Shown one piece after another: positions 56,645 through 64,000 of a stretch of DNA of 64,000 nucleotides. A model generated the notes under the pieces. That model made no database searches. It had not been told where the DNA came from and saw only the letters and a program-made list of their open reading frames with translations. The stretch comes from Rubrivivax sp. (lineage in GTDB: Bacteria > Pseudomonadota > Gammaproteobacteria > Burkholderiales > Burkholderiaceae_C): positions 100,732 to 164,731 of the forward strand of contig JAUXRG010000098.1 in assembly GCA_030681795.1 (NCBI GenBank), given 5' to 3'. Position numbers and translations under genes: made by a program. Position 1 is the stretch's first letter; each line of letters starts with the position of its first letter.

Positions 56645-57438
56645 TCCTCGAAGTGCAAGGCAGCCCGGCCTATGCCTACACCGGCGGCAAAACCTTCGAC
56701 CCCAACCTGCCCTGCGTCGCCTTCGTGCACGGGGCCGTCAACGACCACAGCGTGTTCACGCTGCTGGCGCGCTGGTTTGCGCACCACGGCCACGGCGTGC
56801 TGGCGGTCGACCTGCCCGGCCACCTGCGCAGCGGCGGCCCCGCGCTGCACAGCGTGGAAACGATGGCCGACTGGCTGCTGTCGCTGCTGGACGCCGCCGG
56901 CGTGGCGCAGGCCGCCTTCGCCGGCCACAGCATGGGTTCGCTGGTGGCCCTGGAGGCAGCGGCGCGCGCACCGGCACGCGCCACGCGGCTGGTGATGCTG
57001 GGCAGCTGCGTGCCGATGCCGGTGCCGCAGGCGCTGCTGGACCTGTCGCTGGCCGACCCCCACGCGGCCATCGACCGCGTGGTGAGCTTCTCGTTCTCGA
57101 CCCTGGCCGCCAAGCCGTCCTACCCCGGCCCCGGCGTCTGGCTGCGCGGCGCGACACGCGCCCTGATGCGGCAGGTGCTGGCGCAGGGTGAGCCTCAGCT
57201 CTTCCACACCGACTTCGCCGCCTGCCATGCCTACACGGGCGGCCTGGACGCGGCGGCGCGTGTGGCCTGCCCGGCGCACCTGGTGCTGGGCGCGCAGGAC
57301 CAGATGGCGCTGCCACGCAACGCGAAGGCGGTGGCGCAGGGCCTGCGCGCCACCGTGCACACGCTGCCATGCGGCCACTTCCCGATGCAGGAACAGCCCG
57401 ACGCCACCCTGGCGGCCCTGCGCAGCGCGCTGGGCTGA
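56641..57438 (+). CDS. Alpha/beta-fold hydrolase
   Basis: The 265-aa protein has the alpha/beta-hydrolase core with oxyanion segment 'VAFVHGAVNDHSVF', nucleophile elbow 'FAGHSMGSLVAL' (GxSxG), the acid in 'LGAQDQMALP' and the catalytic His in 'LPCGHFPMQEQP'. The acyl or ester substrate is unknown. The GTG start overlaps the metY stop, so the two are translationally coupled; a homoserine- or acyl-related role is possible but unproven. Confidence 0.88.
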   Translation: MILEVQGSPAYAYTGGKTFDPNLPCVAFVHGAVNDHSVFTLLARWFAHHGHGVLAVDLPGHLRSGGPALHSVETMADWLLSLLDAAGVAQAAFAGHSMGSLVALEAAARAPARATRLVMLGSCVPMPVPQALLDLSLADPHAAIDRVVSFSFSTLAAKPSYPGPGVWLRGATRALMRQVLAQGEPQLFHTDFAACHAYTGGLDAAARVACPAHLVLGAQDQMALPRNAKAVAQGLRATVHTLPCGHFPMQEQPDATLAALRSALG

Positions 57439-57444
57439 CGCCCC

Positions 57445-57466
57445 GACGCAGCGCCAGCGCTGCGTC
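57445..57466. terminator. Candidate bidirectional terminator between hydrolase gene and yihY
   Basis: GACGCAGCG and CGCTGCGTC pair around a four-base loop in the 33 bp between two convergent genes, followed by 'cgtctt'. Placement and stem strength fit a shared terminator; the T-run is poor. Confidence 0.6.
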
Positions 57467-57471
57467 CGTCT

Positions 57472-58710
57472 TCAGCCGCTGCCCAGCACCTCGGACAGCA
57501 ACAAGCCGTCCACGCCGGCACGCTGGCGGAACACCGTCGTCGAAGCGCTGGGCGTCAGCAGGGTGCGGTCGAGCAGCGACTTCAGCGGCGTGCTCGCCGG
57601 GTCGCACAGCAGCACCAGGCGCGGATCGCCGTCCTCGTCCAGGCGCGACACCCAGTCGATGGTTTCCAGCAGTTCGACCACCGGTTCCAGTTGCAGCGGG
57701 TCGGCGCGCAGCACGCGCGCCAGCCCGGCCAGCGACAGGCCGCGCTCGGTGCCGCTGCGCGCCGTGGCCAGCAGGCGCAGCACGGCCAGCGCCAGCTCGA
57801 AACGCCAGCCCGGCAGGGCCTCGCGGGTGCTCACGCGCATCTGCAGGCTGGGTGCGTAGGCGGCGATCACCGCGCCCAGCAGCACGATGACCCAGCCGAA
57901 GTAGATCCACAACAGCAGGATGGGCACGGTGGCAAAGGCCCCGTACACCGCCGAGTAGCTGGGCACCGAGACGACATACCAGCCCAGCGCCTGCTTGGCG
58001 CCCTCGAAACCGACGGCCACGAACAGGCCGCCGGCCCAGGCGTGGCGCCAGCGCACCACGGTGTTCGGCACGAAGTGGAAGAGCGCCGCGGTGGCGGCCG
58101 CGAAGAGGCCGAACTGCACCGTTTCCAGCAGCAGTTCGACACCGCCGGGCAGGCGGCCCACCAGGCCGCGCGAGGCCGACACCGCGTACGAGGTCAGCGA
58201 CAGGCTCACGCCCAGCAGCAGCGGCCCCAGCGTCAGCCCGGCCCAGTAGACGAGGATGCGCTGCGCAAAGTGCCGCCGGCGGCGCACGCGCCAGATGGCG
58301 TTGAGCGTGCGGTCGATGGTCAGCGCCATGGCCAGCGCCGTGGCCACCAGCAGCAGCAGGCCCAGCGTGCCCATGCCACGCGCCTTGGACGCGAAGGTCG
58401 TCAGCGCACGCAGCACCGGCCGCGCGATGTTGTCGGGCACCAGGTTCTGCAGGAAGTACTTCTGCAGCGCGGTCTCGAAACCCGAGAACATCGGGAAGGC
58501 CGTGAACACGGCCAGCATCACCGTGACCAGCGGCACCAGCGCGATCAGCGTCGTGAAGGTCAGGCTGCCGGCGGTGAGGCCCAGGCGGTCGTCGCGAAAG
58601 CGCGCGCGCAGCGTGCGCAGGGTGTCGAACCAGGGCCAGGTGCGCAGCGTCTGCAGCAGCTCGGCGGCGTAGGCGCCGCCTCGACCCTGCAGGCGCAGGA
58701 AAGCATTCAT
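57472..58710 (-). CDS. YihY-family inner-membrane protein
   Basis: The 412-aa protein has about six membrane helices and the YihY/UPF0761 features 'LTAGSLTFTTLIALVPLVTV', 'NAIWRVRRRR' and 'YVVSVPSYSAVYGAFATVPILLLWIYFGW'. The family was once called ribonuclease BN by mistake; its function is unknown. A cytoplasmic C-terminal domain of about 120 residues is winged-helix-like ('GLSLAGLARVLRADPLQLEPVVELLETIDWV') and is common in beta- and gammaproteobacterial members. It is divergent from the DUF2069 gene. Confidence 0.9.
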   Translation of the reverse strand: MNAFLRLQGRGGAYAAELLQTLRTWPWFDTLRTLRARFRDDRLGLTAGSLTFTTLIALVPLVTVMLAVFTAFPMFSGFETALQKYFLQNLVPDNIARPVLRALTTFASKARGMGTLGLLLLVATALAMALTIDRTLNAIWRVRRRRHFAQRILVYWAGLTLGPLLLGVSLSLTSYAVSASRGLVGRLPGGVELLLETVQFGLFAAATAALFHFVPNTVVRWRHAWAGGLFVAVGFEGAKQALGWYVVSVPSYSAVYGAFATVPILLLWIYFGWVIVLLGAVIAAYAPSLQMRVSTREALPGWRFELALAVLRLLATARSGTERGLSLAGLARVLRADPLQLEPVVELLETIDWVSRLDEDGDPRLVLLCDPASTPLKSLLDRTLLTPSASTTVFRQRAGVDGLLLSEVLGSG

Positions 58711-58727
58711 GCTGGCTATGATGCCGC

Positions 58728-59138
58728 ATGACCCTTGCGACCTCGCCCGACACCCTTCCTGCCACCGCCCCCGATGCCATCGTGCGCGGCACGCGCATCG
58801 CGGTGCTGGCCGCGCTGCTGGCCCTCATCGCGCTGGGCCTGGCCTGGGAGTTGTGGCTGGCCCCCACCGGCAGCGGCACGCTGGCCATCAAGGTGCTGCC
58901 GCTGCTGCTGTGCCTGGGCGGGCTGCTGCGCCACCGCATGTACACCTACCGCTGGTTGAGCCTGCTGATCTGGCTGTACTTCATGGAAGGCGTGGTGCGC
59001 GCCAGCAGCGAAAGCGGGCTCAGCGCGGCGCTGGCCTGGGGCGAGATCGGGCTCAGCCTGGTGATCTTCGGCATCTGCGGGCTGCACATCCGCTGGCGGC
59101 AGAAGCAGGGCCGGCTCGCCGCCGCGGCACGCGCATGA
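58728..59138 (+). CDS. DUF2069 membrane protein
   Basis: This 136-aa protein has four hydrophobic segments ('GTRIAVLAALLALIALGLAW', 'AIKVLPLLLCLGGLL', 'WLSLLIWLYFMEGVV', 'IGLSLVIFGICGLHI'). It fits the DUF2069 family of small inner-membrane proteins of unknown function found widely in beta- and gammaproteobacteria. Its stop codon overlaps the start of the FAD-linked oxidase gene (ATGA), implying coupling. Confidence 0.85.
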   Translation: MTLATSPDTLPATAPDAIVRGTRIAVLAALLALIALGLAWELWLAPTGSGTLAIKVLPLLLCLGGLLRHRMYTYRWLSLLIWLYFMEGVVRASSESGLSAALAWGEIGLSLVIFGICGLHIRWRQKQGRLAAAARA

Positions 59139-60574
59139 CGGCGCCGTCACCTGCGCCGTCACCCGCGCAGGCCTCGGCCGTGCTGGCGGCGCTGCGCAAC
59201 GCCGTCGGCGCCGCCCACGTCATCACCGAAGGCGACCGCAGCGCCTGGGAACGCGACTGGCGGCGCCGCTGGCAAGGCAGTTCGCTGGCCGTGGTGCGGC
59301 CGGGCAGCACGGCCGAGGTGGCGGCCGTGGTGCGCGCCTGCAGCGCGGCCGGCGTGGCCCTCGTGCCGCAAGGCGGCAACACCGGCCTGGTGGGTGGCGG
59401 CGTGCCCGACAACAGCGGCACGCAGGTGCTGCTGAGCCTGCAGCGTTTGAACCAGGTGCGCGCCTTCGACGAGACCAACCTGACGATGAGCGTCGACGCC
59501 GGCTGCGTGCTGCAGACGCTGCAGGCAACCGCCGCCGCACGGGGCCTGCTGCTGCCGCTGAGCCTGGCCGCCGAAGGCAGCTGCACCATCGGCGGCAACC
59601 TGGCCACCAACGCCGGCGGCACGCAGGTGCTGCGCTGGGGCAATGCGCGCGAACTCTGCCTGGGCCTGGAAGTGGTCACCGCGCAGGGCGAGGTCTGGGA
59701 CGGCCTGAGCGGCCTGCGCAAGGACAACACCGGCTACGACCTGCGCGACCTCTTCATCGGCAGCGAAGGCACGCTGGGCATCATCACCGCGGCGACGCTG
59801 AAGCTGGCGCCGCTGCCCGCGGCCACCACCACCGCGCTGGCCGCCTGCCACACGCTGGCCGACTGCGTGGCGCTGCTCTCGCTGGCGCGCCGGCGCCTGG
59901 GCGCAGGGCTGACGGGTTTCGAGGTCATGGGCCGTTTTGCGCTGGACCTGGTGGCCCGGCACTTCCCCACCCTGCCCCGGCCGCTGCCGACGGCGCCGTG
60001 GACGGTGCTGCTGGAGCAGAGCGACACCGAAGGCGAGGGTCCGGCACGTGAGCGTTTCGAGGCCCTGCTGGGCGCGGCGCTCGAAGCCGGCACGGTGGTC
60101 GACGCCGTGGTCGCCGAGAGCCTGGCGCAGAGCCAGGCGCTGTGGCAGGTGCGCGAGAGCATCCCGCTGGCACAGGCCGAGGAAGGCCTGAACATCAAGC
60201 ACGACATCGCGGTGCCGGTGTCGGCCATCCCCGGTTTCGTCGAACGCGCCGACGCCGCGCTGCAGGCCCGCTGGCCGGGCGTGCGCCTGGTCAACTTCGG
60301 CCACCTGGGCGACGGCAACCTGCACTACAACGTGCAGGCACCACCCGGCGAAGACGGCGCCCGTTTCCTGGCCGACGAAGAGCACGCAGTGAACGCCGTG
60401 GTCTTCGACGAGGTGGCGCGCTGTGGTGGTTCGTTTTCGGCCGAACACGGCATCGGCGCGCTGAAGCGCGACGAGCTGGCGGCGCGCAAGTCGCCGGTGG
60501 CACTGCAGATGATGCGGGCCATCAAGGCCGCGCTGGACCCGCAGAACCTGATGAACCCGGGCCGGGTACTCTAG
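59135..60574 (+). CDS. FAD-binding oxidoreductase of the GlcD / D-2-hydroxyglutarate dehydrogenase type
   Basis: The 479-aa flavoprotein has the PCMH-type FAD domain ('LVPQGGNTGLVGGGVPD', 'LSLAAEGSCTIGGNLATNAGG', 'LFIGSEGTLGIITAATLKL') and the C-terminal FAD_oxidase_C domain ('LVNFGHLGDGNLHYNV', 'SFSAEHGIGALKRDEL'). Members oxidise D-lactate, glycolate or D-2-hydroxyglutarate. No glcE or glcF partner is present, so a stand-alone D-2-hydroxyacid dehydrogenase is most likely. The ATG overlaps the DUF2069 stop. It is convergent with the DUF1178 gene. Confidence 0.92.
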   Translation: MTAPSPAPSPAQASAVLAALRNAVGAAHVITEGDRSAWERDWRRRWQGSSLAVVRPGSTAEVAAVVRACSAAGVALVPQGGNTGLVGGGVPDNSGTQVLLSLQRLNQVRAFDETNLTMSVDAGCVLQTLQATAAARGLLLPLSLAAEGSCTIGGNLATNAGGTQVLRWGNARELCLGLEVVTAQGEVWDGLSGLRKDNTGYDLRDLFIGSEGTLGIITAATLKLAPLPAATTTALAACHTLADCVALLSLARRRLGAGLTGFEVMGRFALDLVARHFPTLPRPLPTAPWTVLLEQSDTEGEGPARERFEALLGAALEAGTVVDAVVAESLAQSQALWQVRESIPLAQAEEGLNIKHDIAVPVSAIPGFVERADAALQARWPGVRLVNFGHLGDGNLHYNVQAPPGEDGARFLADEEHAVNAVVFDEVARCGGSFSAEHGIGALKRDELAARKSPVALQMMRAIKAALDPQNLMNPGRVL

Positions 60575-60580
60575 CCGCCG

Positions 60581-61069
60581 CTACTGCACCGGGCCGTCGA
60601 GCGCGCGCGGCACGGGAATGGCCACCGTCTCGATGCCTTCGTCGAGCAGCGCCTCGCGCTCTTCCGGGCTGGCGTGGCCACGGATGCCGCGGTTAGGCGC
60701 TTCGCCGTAATGCATGCGGCGCGCCTCCTCGGCAAAACGCAGGCCGACGTCCTCGGTGCGGGCCAGCAGCTGGCGCATGCCGGACAACCACGCCGCCTGC
60801 AGGTCGGGCGGCTGCATGCCGCTGACCGAGGCCGTGACCGCGGACACCGTGGGTGCAGGGGCTGCCGCTTCGGGCTGCGGCGCCGGCGCAGGTTCACGCG
60901 CGCCCGACAGGTTCAGCCGCGGCGCCGAAGGCAGGCGGCTGACGACGCGGTCGGCGCACAGCGGGCACTCGATCATCGCGCGGCCGTTCTGGTCGAGGAA
61001 GTCGTCTTCCGAGCCGAACCAGCCTTCGAAGCCATGGCCGTTGGCGCAACGCAGGTTCAGCACTTTCAT
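60581..61069 (-). CDS. DUF1178 family protein
   Basis: The 162-aa protein begins 'MKVLNLRCANGHGFEGWF' and continues 'MIECPLCADRVVSRLPSAPRLN', giving Cys/His positions like a degenerate zinc ribbon. The C-terminal half ends 'RGIRGHASPEEREALLDEGIETVAIP'. This is the DUF1178 pattern of alpha- and betaproteobacteria; function unknown. A Pro/Ala-rich linker divides the halves. The NUDIX hydrolase gene lies 10 bp upstream on the same strand. Confidence 0.9.
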   Translation of the reverse strand: MKVLNLRCANGHGFEGWFGSEDDFLDQNGRAMIECPLCADRVVSRLPSAPRLNLSGAREPAPAPQPEAAAPAPTVSAVTASVSGMQPPDLQAAWLSGMRQLLARTEDVGLRFAEEARRMHYGEAPNRGIRGHASPEEREALLDEGIETVAIPVPRALDGPVQ

Positions 61070-61079
61070 CGTGGCGTCA

Positions 61080-61688
61080 TCATAGGGCGGGCGAACCGGG
61101 CACGGTGTGCCAAGGTAACGCGCGGTGACCGGCCTGCCAGCGCTGCAGCCAGCCGAGCCCGACCTGGGACTTCACATCGGGCAGTTCTCCACGGTCGGCC
61201 AGGGCCTCGAGCTCGGGCTGCGTGAAGCTCACGGTCTCGACGAACTCGCCCGCGTCCGGCCGGGCCGGGCCCGGCAGCAGGCCGCGCGCGAACCAGATCC
61301 AGATGCTTTCGCTGGAGTAAGCCGCCGCGTTGTGGATCTCGCCGCCGTAGGCCCATTCGCGCGCGACGTAGCCGGTTTCTTCCTGCAGTTCGCGCATCGC
61401 GCAGGCCAGCTGCGCCTCGCCGGCCTCCAGCCGGCCGGCCGGAAACTCCAGCAGCACCTTGGCCAGCGGGTAGCGGTACTGGCGCACCAGCACCAGGCGC
61501 AGCACCGGCCCGTCGTCGAGCAGCGGCACCACGGCCACGGCGCCGCCATGGCGCAGGTATTCACGCGTGGCGGTGCTGCCGTCGGGCAACTGCACGGTGT
61601 CGCAATGCAGTTCGAGGAAACCGCGGTGCAGCAGCCGGCTCTCGCCCGTGGCAAGTTCGCTCAGGTGTCGGTCGTCGGCCACGCCCAA
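61080..61688 (-). CDS. NUDIX hydrolase, ADP-ribose pyrophosphatase-like
   Basis: The 202-aa protein has a full Nudix box 'GRLEAGEAQLACAMRELQEETGY' (here in parts: GRLEAGE and REL-EET-GY), preceded by 'LVLVRQYRYPLAKVLLEFPA' as in ADP-ribose pyrophosphatases. The metal-binding glutamates are intact. It would hydrolyse ADP-ribose or a related nucleoside diphosphate. It is immediately downstream of nuoN in the same direction, a position often taken by NUDIX genes in betaproteobacteria. Confidence 0.9.
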   Translation of the reverse strand: MGVADDRHLSELATGESRLLHRGFLELHCDTVQLPDGSTATREYLRHGGAVAVVPLLDDGPVLRLVLVRQYRYPLAKVLLEFPAGRLEAGEAQLACAMRELQEETGYVAREWAYGGEIHNAAAYSSESIWIWFARGLLPGPARPDAGEFVETVSFTQPELEALADRGELPDVKSQVGLGWLQRWQAGHRALPWHTVPGSPAL

Positions 61689-61698
61689 TACGCCGAGG

Positions 61699-63180
61699 CT
61701 AGCTGCCCAGCGCCTTGACGATGGCGTCGCGGCACATCGCCATCAGCCCGCCCGAGAGCGGACCGAAGAGGAATACCGCGGCGCCGTTGGCGGCCAGCAG
61801 CAGCGTCACGCCCTGGGTGCGCGACATCGGCTCGCTGCGCGTGGGCGCGTCGAACCACATCACCTTCACCACACGCAGGTAGTAGAAGGCGCCGATGAGC
61901 GAGAACACCACCGCCACGACAGCCAGTGCGATGTAGAAGGGCACGTTGGTCGTCACCAGCGCCTGGATCACCGCCAGCTTGGCGAAGAAGCCGACCATCG
62001 GCGGCACGCCGGCCAGCGAAAACATGAACACCGTCATCACGCCGGCCACCCAGGGGCTGCGCTGCGACAGGCCGGCGAGGTCGTCGATCTGCTCGCTCTC
62101 GAAACCCTGGCGGCTCAGGTACATGATCAGGCCGAAGGTGCCCAGCGTCGTCAGCACGTAGGCCACGAGGTAGAACATCGCCGAGCTGTAGGCGTTGGCC
62201 GCGCTCAGCGTATTGCCGCTGACGACACCGGCACTCAGGCCCAGCACGATGAAGCCCATCTGCGCGATGGTGCTGTAGGCCAGCATGCGCTTGAGGTTGC
62301 TCTGCGCGATGGCCGCCAGGTTGCCGATGGCCAGCGAAGCCACGGCGAGCACGATGAACATCTGCTGCCAGTCGATGGCCAGGCCCAGCATGCCTTCCAC
62401 CAGCAGGCGGATGGTGATGGCAAAGGCCGCGAACTTGGGCGCACCGCCGATGAGCAGCGTCACCGGCGTGGGTGCGCCCTGGTAGACGTCGGGCACCCAC
62501 ATGTGGAAGGGGGCAGCGCCCAGCTTGAAGGCCAGGCCGGCGACGATGAAGACGACACCGAAGACCAGCACTTCCTGGTTGATGCGGCCGGTGGCGATGC
62601 GGTCGAACAGGCGCGGGATCTCCAGCGTGCCGCTGGCGCCGTACATCATGCTCATGCCGTAGAGCAGGAAGCCGCTGGCCAGCGCGCCGAGCACGAAGTA
62701 CTTCATGGCCGCTTCGGTGCTGATGGCGTGGTCGCGGCGCAGCGCGGCCAGCGCATACAGGCTCAGGCTCATCAGTTCCAGGCCGAGGTAGACGACGAGG
62801 AAGTTGTTGGCCGAGCACATCACGCTGATGCCCAGCAGCACGAAGAGCGTGAGCGTGAAGAACTCACCCTTGAGCATGTCGCGCGCGCCGAGCGTGGGGC
62901 GTGCGTAGGCCAGCGTGATCATCACGCTGAGTGCCGCGAAGAAGGCCAGCAGGTGGCCCATCGGGTCGACGACCACCATGCCCTTCATGCCGTAGGCGGT
63001 GGCGCCGGCGTTGTACATCGACAGCTGCAGCGCCGCGAAGACGGCGATGCTGGCCTGTGTCAGCCAGAAGGTGGGGCGGCGCTCGGCATCGGTGGTGAAG
63101 AGGTCGGCCAGCAGCACGCCGCAGGCGGCCACGAGCAGCCAGATTTCGGGGTAGACGACGTGCCAGTTCATCGAGGTCAT
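61699..63180 (-). CDS. nuoN: NADH-quinone oxidoreductase subunit N
   Basis: NuoN is a proton-pumping membrane subunit of respiratory complex I. The 493-aa product has about 14 membrane helices and the antiporter-family motifs: the key Glu in 'YLGLELMSLSLYALAAL', the Lys in 'AAMKYFVLGALASG', 'GLAFKLGAAPFHMWVPDVYQ' and 'KRMLAYSTIAQMGF'. It follows nuoM by 19 bp and is the last subunit gene of the operon. Confidence 0.97.
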   Translation of the reverse strand: MTSMNWHVVYPEIWLLVAACGVLLADLFTTDAERRPTFWLTQASIAVFAALQLSMYNAGATAYGMKGMVVVDPMGHLLAFFAALSVMITLAYARPTLGARDMLKGEFFTLTLFVLLGISVMCSANNFLVVYLGLELMSLSLYALAALRRDHAISTEAAMKYFVLGALASGFLLYGMSMMYGASGTLEIPRLFDRIATGRINQEVLVFGVVFIVAGLAFKLGAAPFHMWVPDVYQGAPTPVTLLIGGAPKFAAFAITIRLLVEGMLGLAIDWQQMFIVLAVASLAIGNLAAIAQSNLKRMLAYSTIAQMGFIVLGLSAGVVSGNTLSAANAYSSAMFYLVAYVLTTLGTFGLIMYLSRQGFESEQIDDLAGLSQRSPWVAGVMTVFMFSLAGVPPMVGFFAKLAVIQALVTTNVPFYIALAVVAVVFSLIGAFYYLRVVKVMWFDAPTRSEPMSRTQGVTLLLAANGAAVFLFGPLSGGLMAMCRDAIVKALGS

Positions 63181-63199
63181 GGTCTTGTTCTCTTGGCCG

Positions 63200-64000
63200 T
63201 CAGTTCAGCTTGGCACGCGCCACGTGCTGCAGCAGTTCGGCCACCGACACGTTCATCACGTCGGTGAAGGGCTTGGGGTAGAGGCCCATCCACAGCACGG
63301 CGCCGGCCAGCAGGGCCAGCATGAGGAATTCGCGGCCGTTGATGTCCTGCAGCGCCTTCACGTGGGCGTTGGCGACGTCGCCGAAGTAGACGCGCTTGAC
63401 CATCCAGAGCGTGTAGGCAGCGCCGAAGATCAGCGTCGTGGCGGCCAGCAGGCCGATCCAGAAGTTGAACTGCACGGCACCCAGGATGACCATCCACTCG
63501 CCGACAAAACCGGCGGTGCCCGGCAGGCCGCAGTTGGCCATTGCGAACAGCACCGCGAAGGCCGCGAACTTGGGCATGGTGTTGGCCACGCCGCCGTAGG
63601 CCGCGATCTCGCGGCTGTGCACGCGGTCGTAGAGCACGCCGATGCACAGGAACATCGCGCCCGAGACGAAGCCGTGGCTGATCATCTGCACGATGGCGCC
63701 GGCCACGCCGAGCTCGTTGAAGATGAAGAAGCCCAGCGTGACGAAGCCCATGTGCGCGATGGAGCTGTAGGCCACCAGCTTCTTCATGTCGGTCTGCACC
63801 AGCGCCACCATGCCGATGTAGAGCACCGCGATCAGGCTCAGCGCGATCATGAACCACGCGTATTCGCGCGCGGCGTCGGGCGCGATGGGCATGGAAAAGC
63901 GCAGGAAACCGTAGGCGCCCAGCTTCAGCATGATGGCCGCCAGCACCACCGAGCCGCCAGTGGGCGCTTCGACGTGGGCATCGGGCAACCAGGTGTGCAC
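63200..64000 (-). CDS. nuoM: NADH-quinone oxidoreductase subunit M (5' end outside window)
   Basis: This is the C-terminal 266 residues of the proton-pumping NuoM subunit of complex I. The fragment begins at the window edge with 'HTWLPDAHVEAPTGGSVVLA', the helix carrying the conserved residues of the antiporter family, then 'KLGAYGFLRFSMPI', 'DMKKLVAYSSIAHMGFVTLG' and the last helices. The gene continues beyond position 64000 on this strand; full-length NuoM is about 490 residues. Confidence 0.96.
   Translation of the reverse strand: MHTWLPDAHVEAPTGGSVVLAAIMLKLGAYGFLRFSMPIAPDAAREYAWFMIALSLIAVLYIGMVALVQTDMKKLVAYSSIAHMGFVTLGFFIFNELGVAGAIVQMISHGFVSGAMFLCIGVLYDRVHSREIAAYGGVANTMPKFAAFAVLFAMANCGLPGTAGFVGEWMVILGAVQFNFWIGLLAATTLIFGAAYTLWMVKRVYFGDVANAHVKALQDINGREFLMLALLAGAVLWMGLYPKPFTDVMNVSVAELLQHVARAKLN

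Overview
The window is GC-rich, gene-dense chromosome. Gene content and order point to a Burkholderiales betaproteobacterium of the Rubrivivax/Leptothrix/Comamonadaceae sort: the cluster kinase-phosphatase-rph-rdgB-hemW divergent from yicC-gmk-rpoZ-spoT, a tandem glycine riboswitch before gcvTHP, and the nuoM-nuoN end of a complex I operon. The assignment is inferred from family recognition, not from a database search.

Layout. 1-4.9 kb: a cut Smr-domain gene, a MinD/FleN-like ATPase coupled to a diguanylate cyclase, and divergent cheR-cheD-cheB. 5-14.3 kb: a five-gene minus-strand run (Ser/Thr kinase, PP2C phosphatase, rph, rdgB, hemW), then yicC, gmk, rpoZ and spoT on the plus strand and greB on the minus strand. 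14.3-20.5 kb: accessory metabolic and regulatory genes (metallo-hydrolase, CsoR/FrmR-like repressor, thioesterase, a large ATPase/TPR transcriptional regulator divergent from a methyltransferase, and a nitroreductase). 20.6-28.2 kb: a glycine riboswitch and a one-carbon operon, gcvT-gcvH-gcvP, extended by an SQR-like flavoprotein and serine deaminase. 28.3-39.7 kb: a membrane protein, a frameshifted ribbon-helix-helix gene, a Pal-like lipoprotein, a trehalose/osmotic-stress block (TreS-maltokinase fusion with a small mechanosensitive-channel-like protein, divergent from a membrane-anchored OtsA and OtsB), a small secreted repeat protein and a DUF4143 ATPase. 39.6-49.3 kb: an RND efflux pump with its adaptor, a PAS-GGDEF-EAL protein and a chemoreceptor. 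49.4-52.9 kb: a major facilitator gene split by an insertion element. 52.9-64 kb: aroC, a TauE-like permease, a CBS protein, metY with a hydrolase, yihY, a DUF2069 protein, an FAD-linked oxidase, DUF1178, a NUDIX hydrolase, nuoN and part of nuoM.

The most unusual object is the 2,297-bp element at 49897-52193. It has perfect 26-bp terminal inverted repeats and an 8-bp target duplication, and it encodes an IS1595-type transposase. Its cargo is a small basic ORF, a class II tRNA-like gene whose anticodon loop reads UUA (which would pair with the UAA stop codon), a second tRNA/tmRNA-like fragment, an unrecognised 159-aa protein, twin palindromic operator-like sites two helical turns apart, and an XRE repressor. 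Removing the element and one copy of the duplication restores the transporter reading frame exactly.

Other points of note are a TreS-maltokinase fusion with an apparent Asp-to-Gly change in the kinase catalytic loop, and an OtsA joined to a two-helix sensor-like membrane module.
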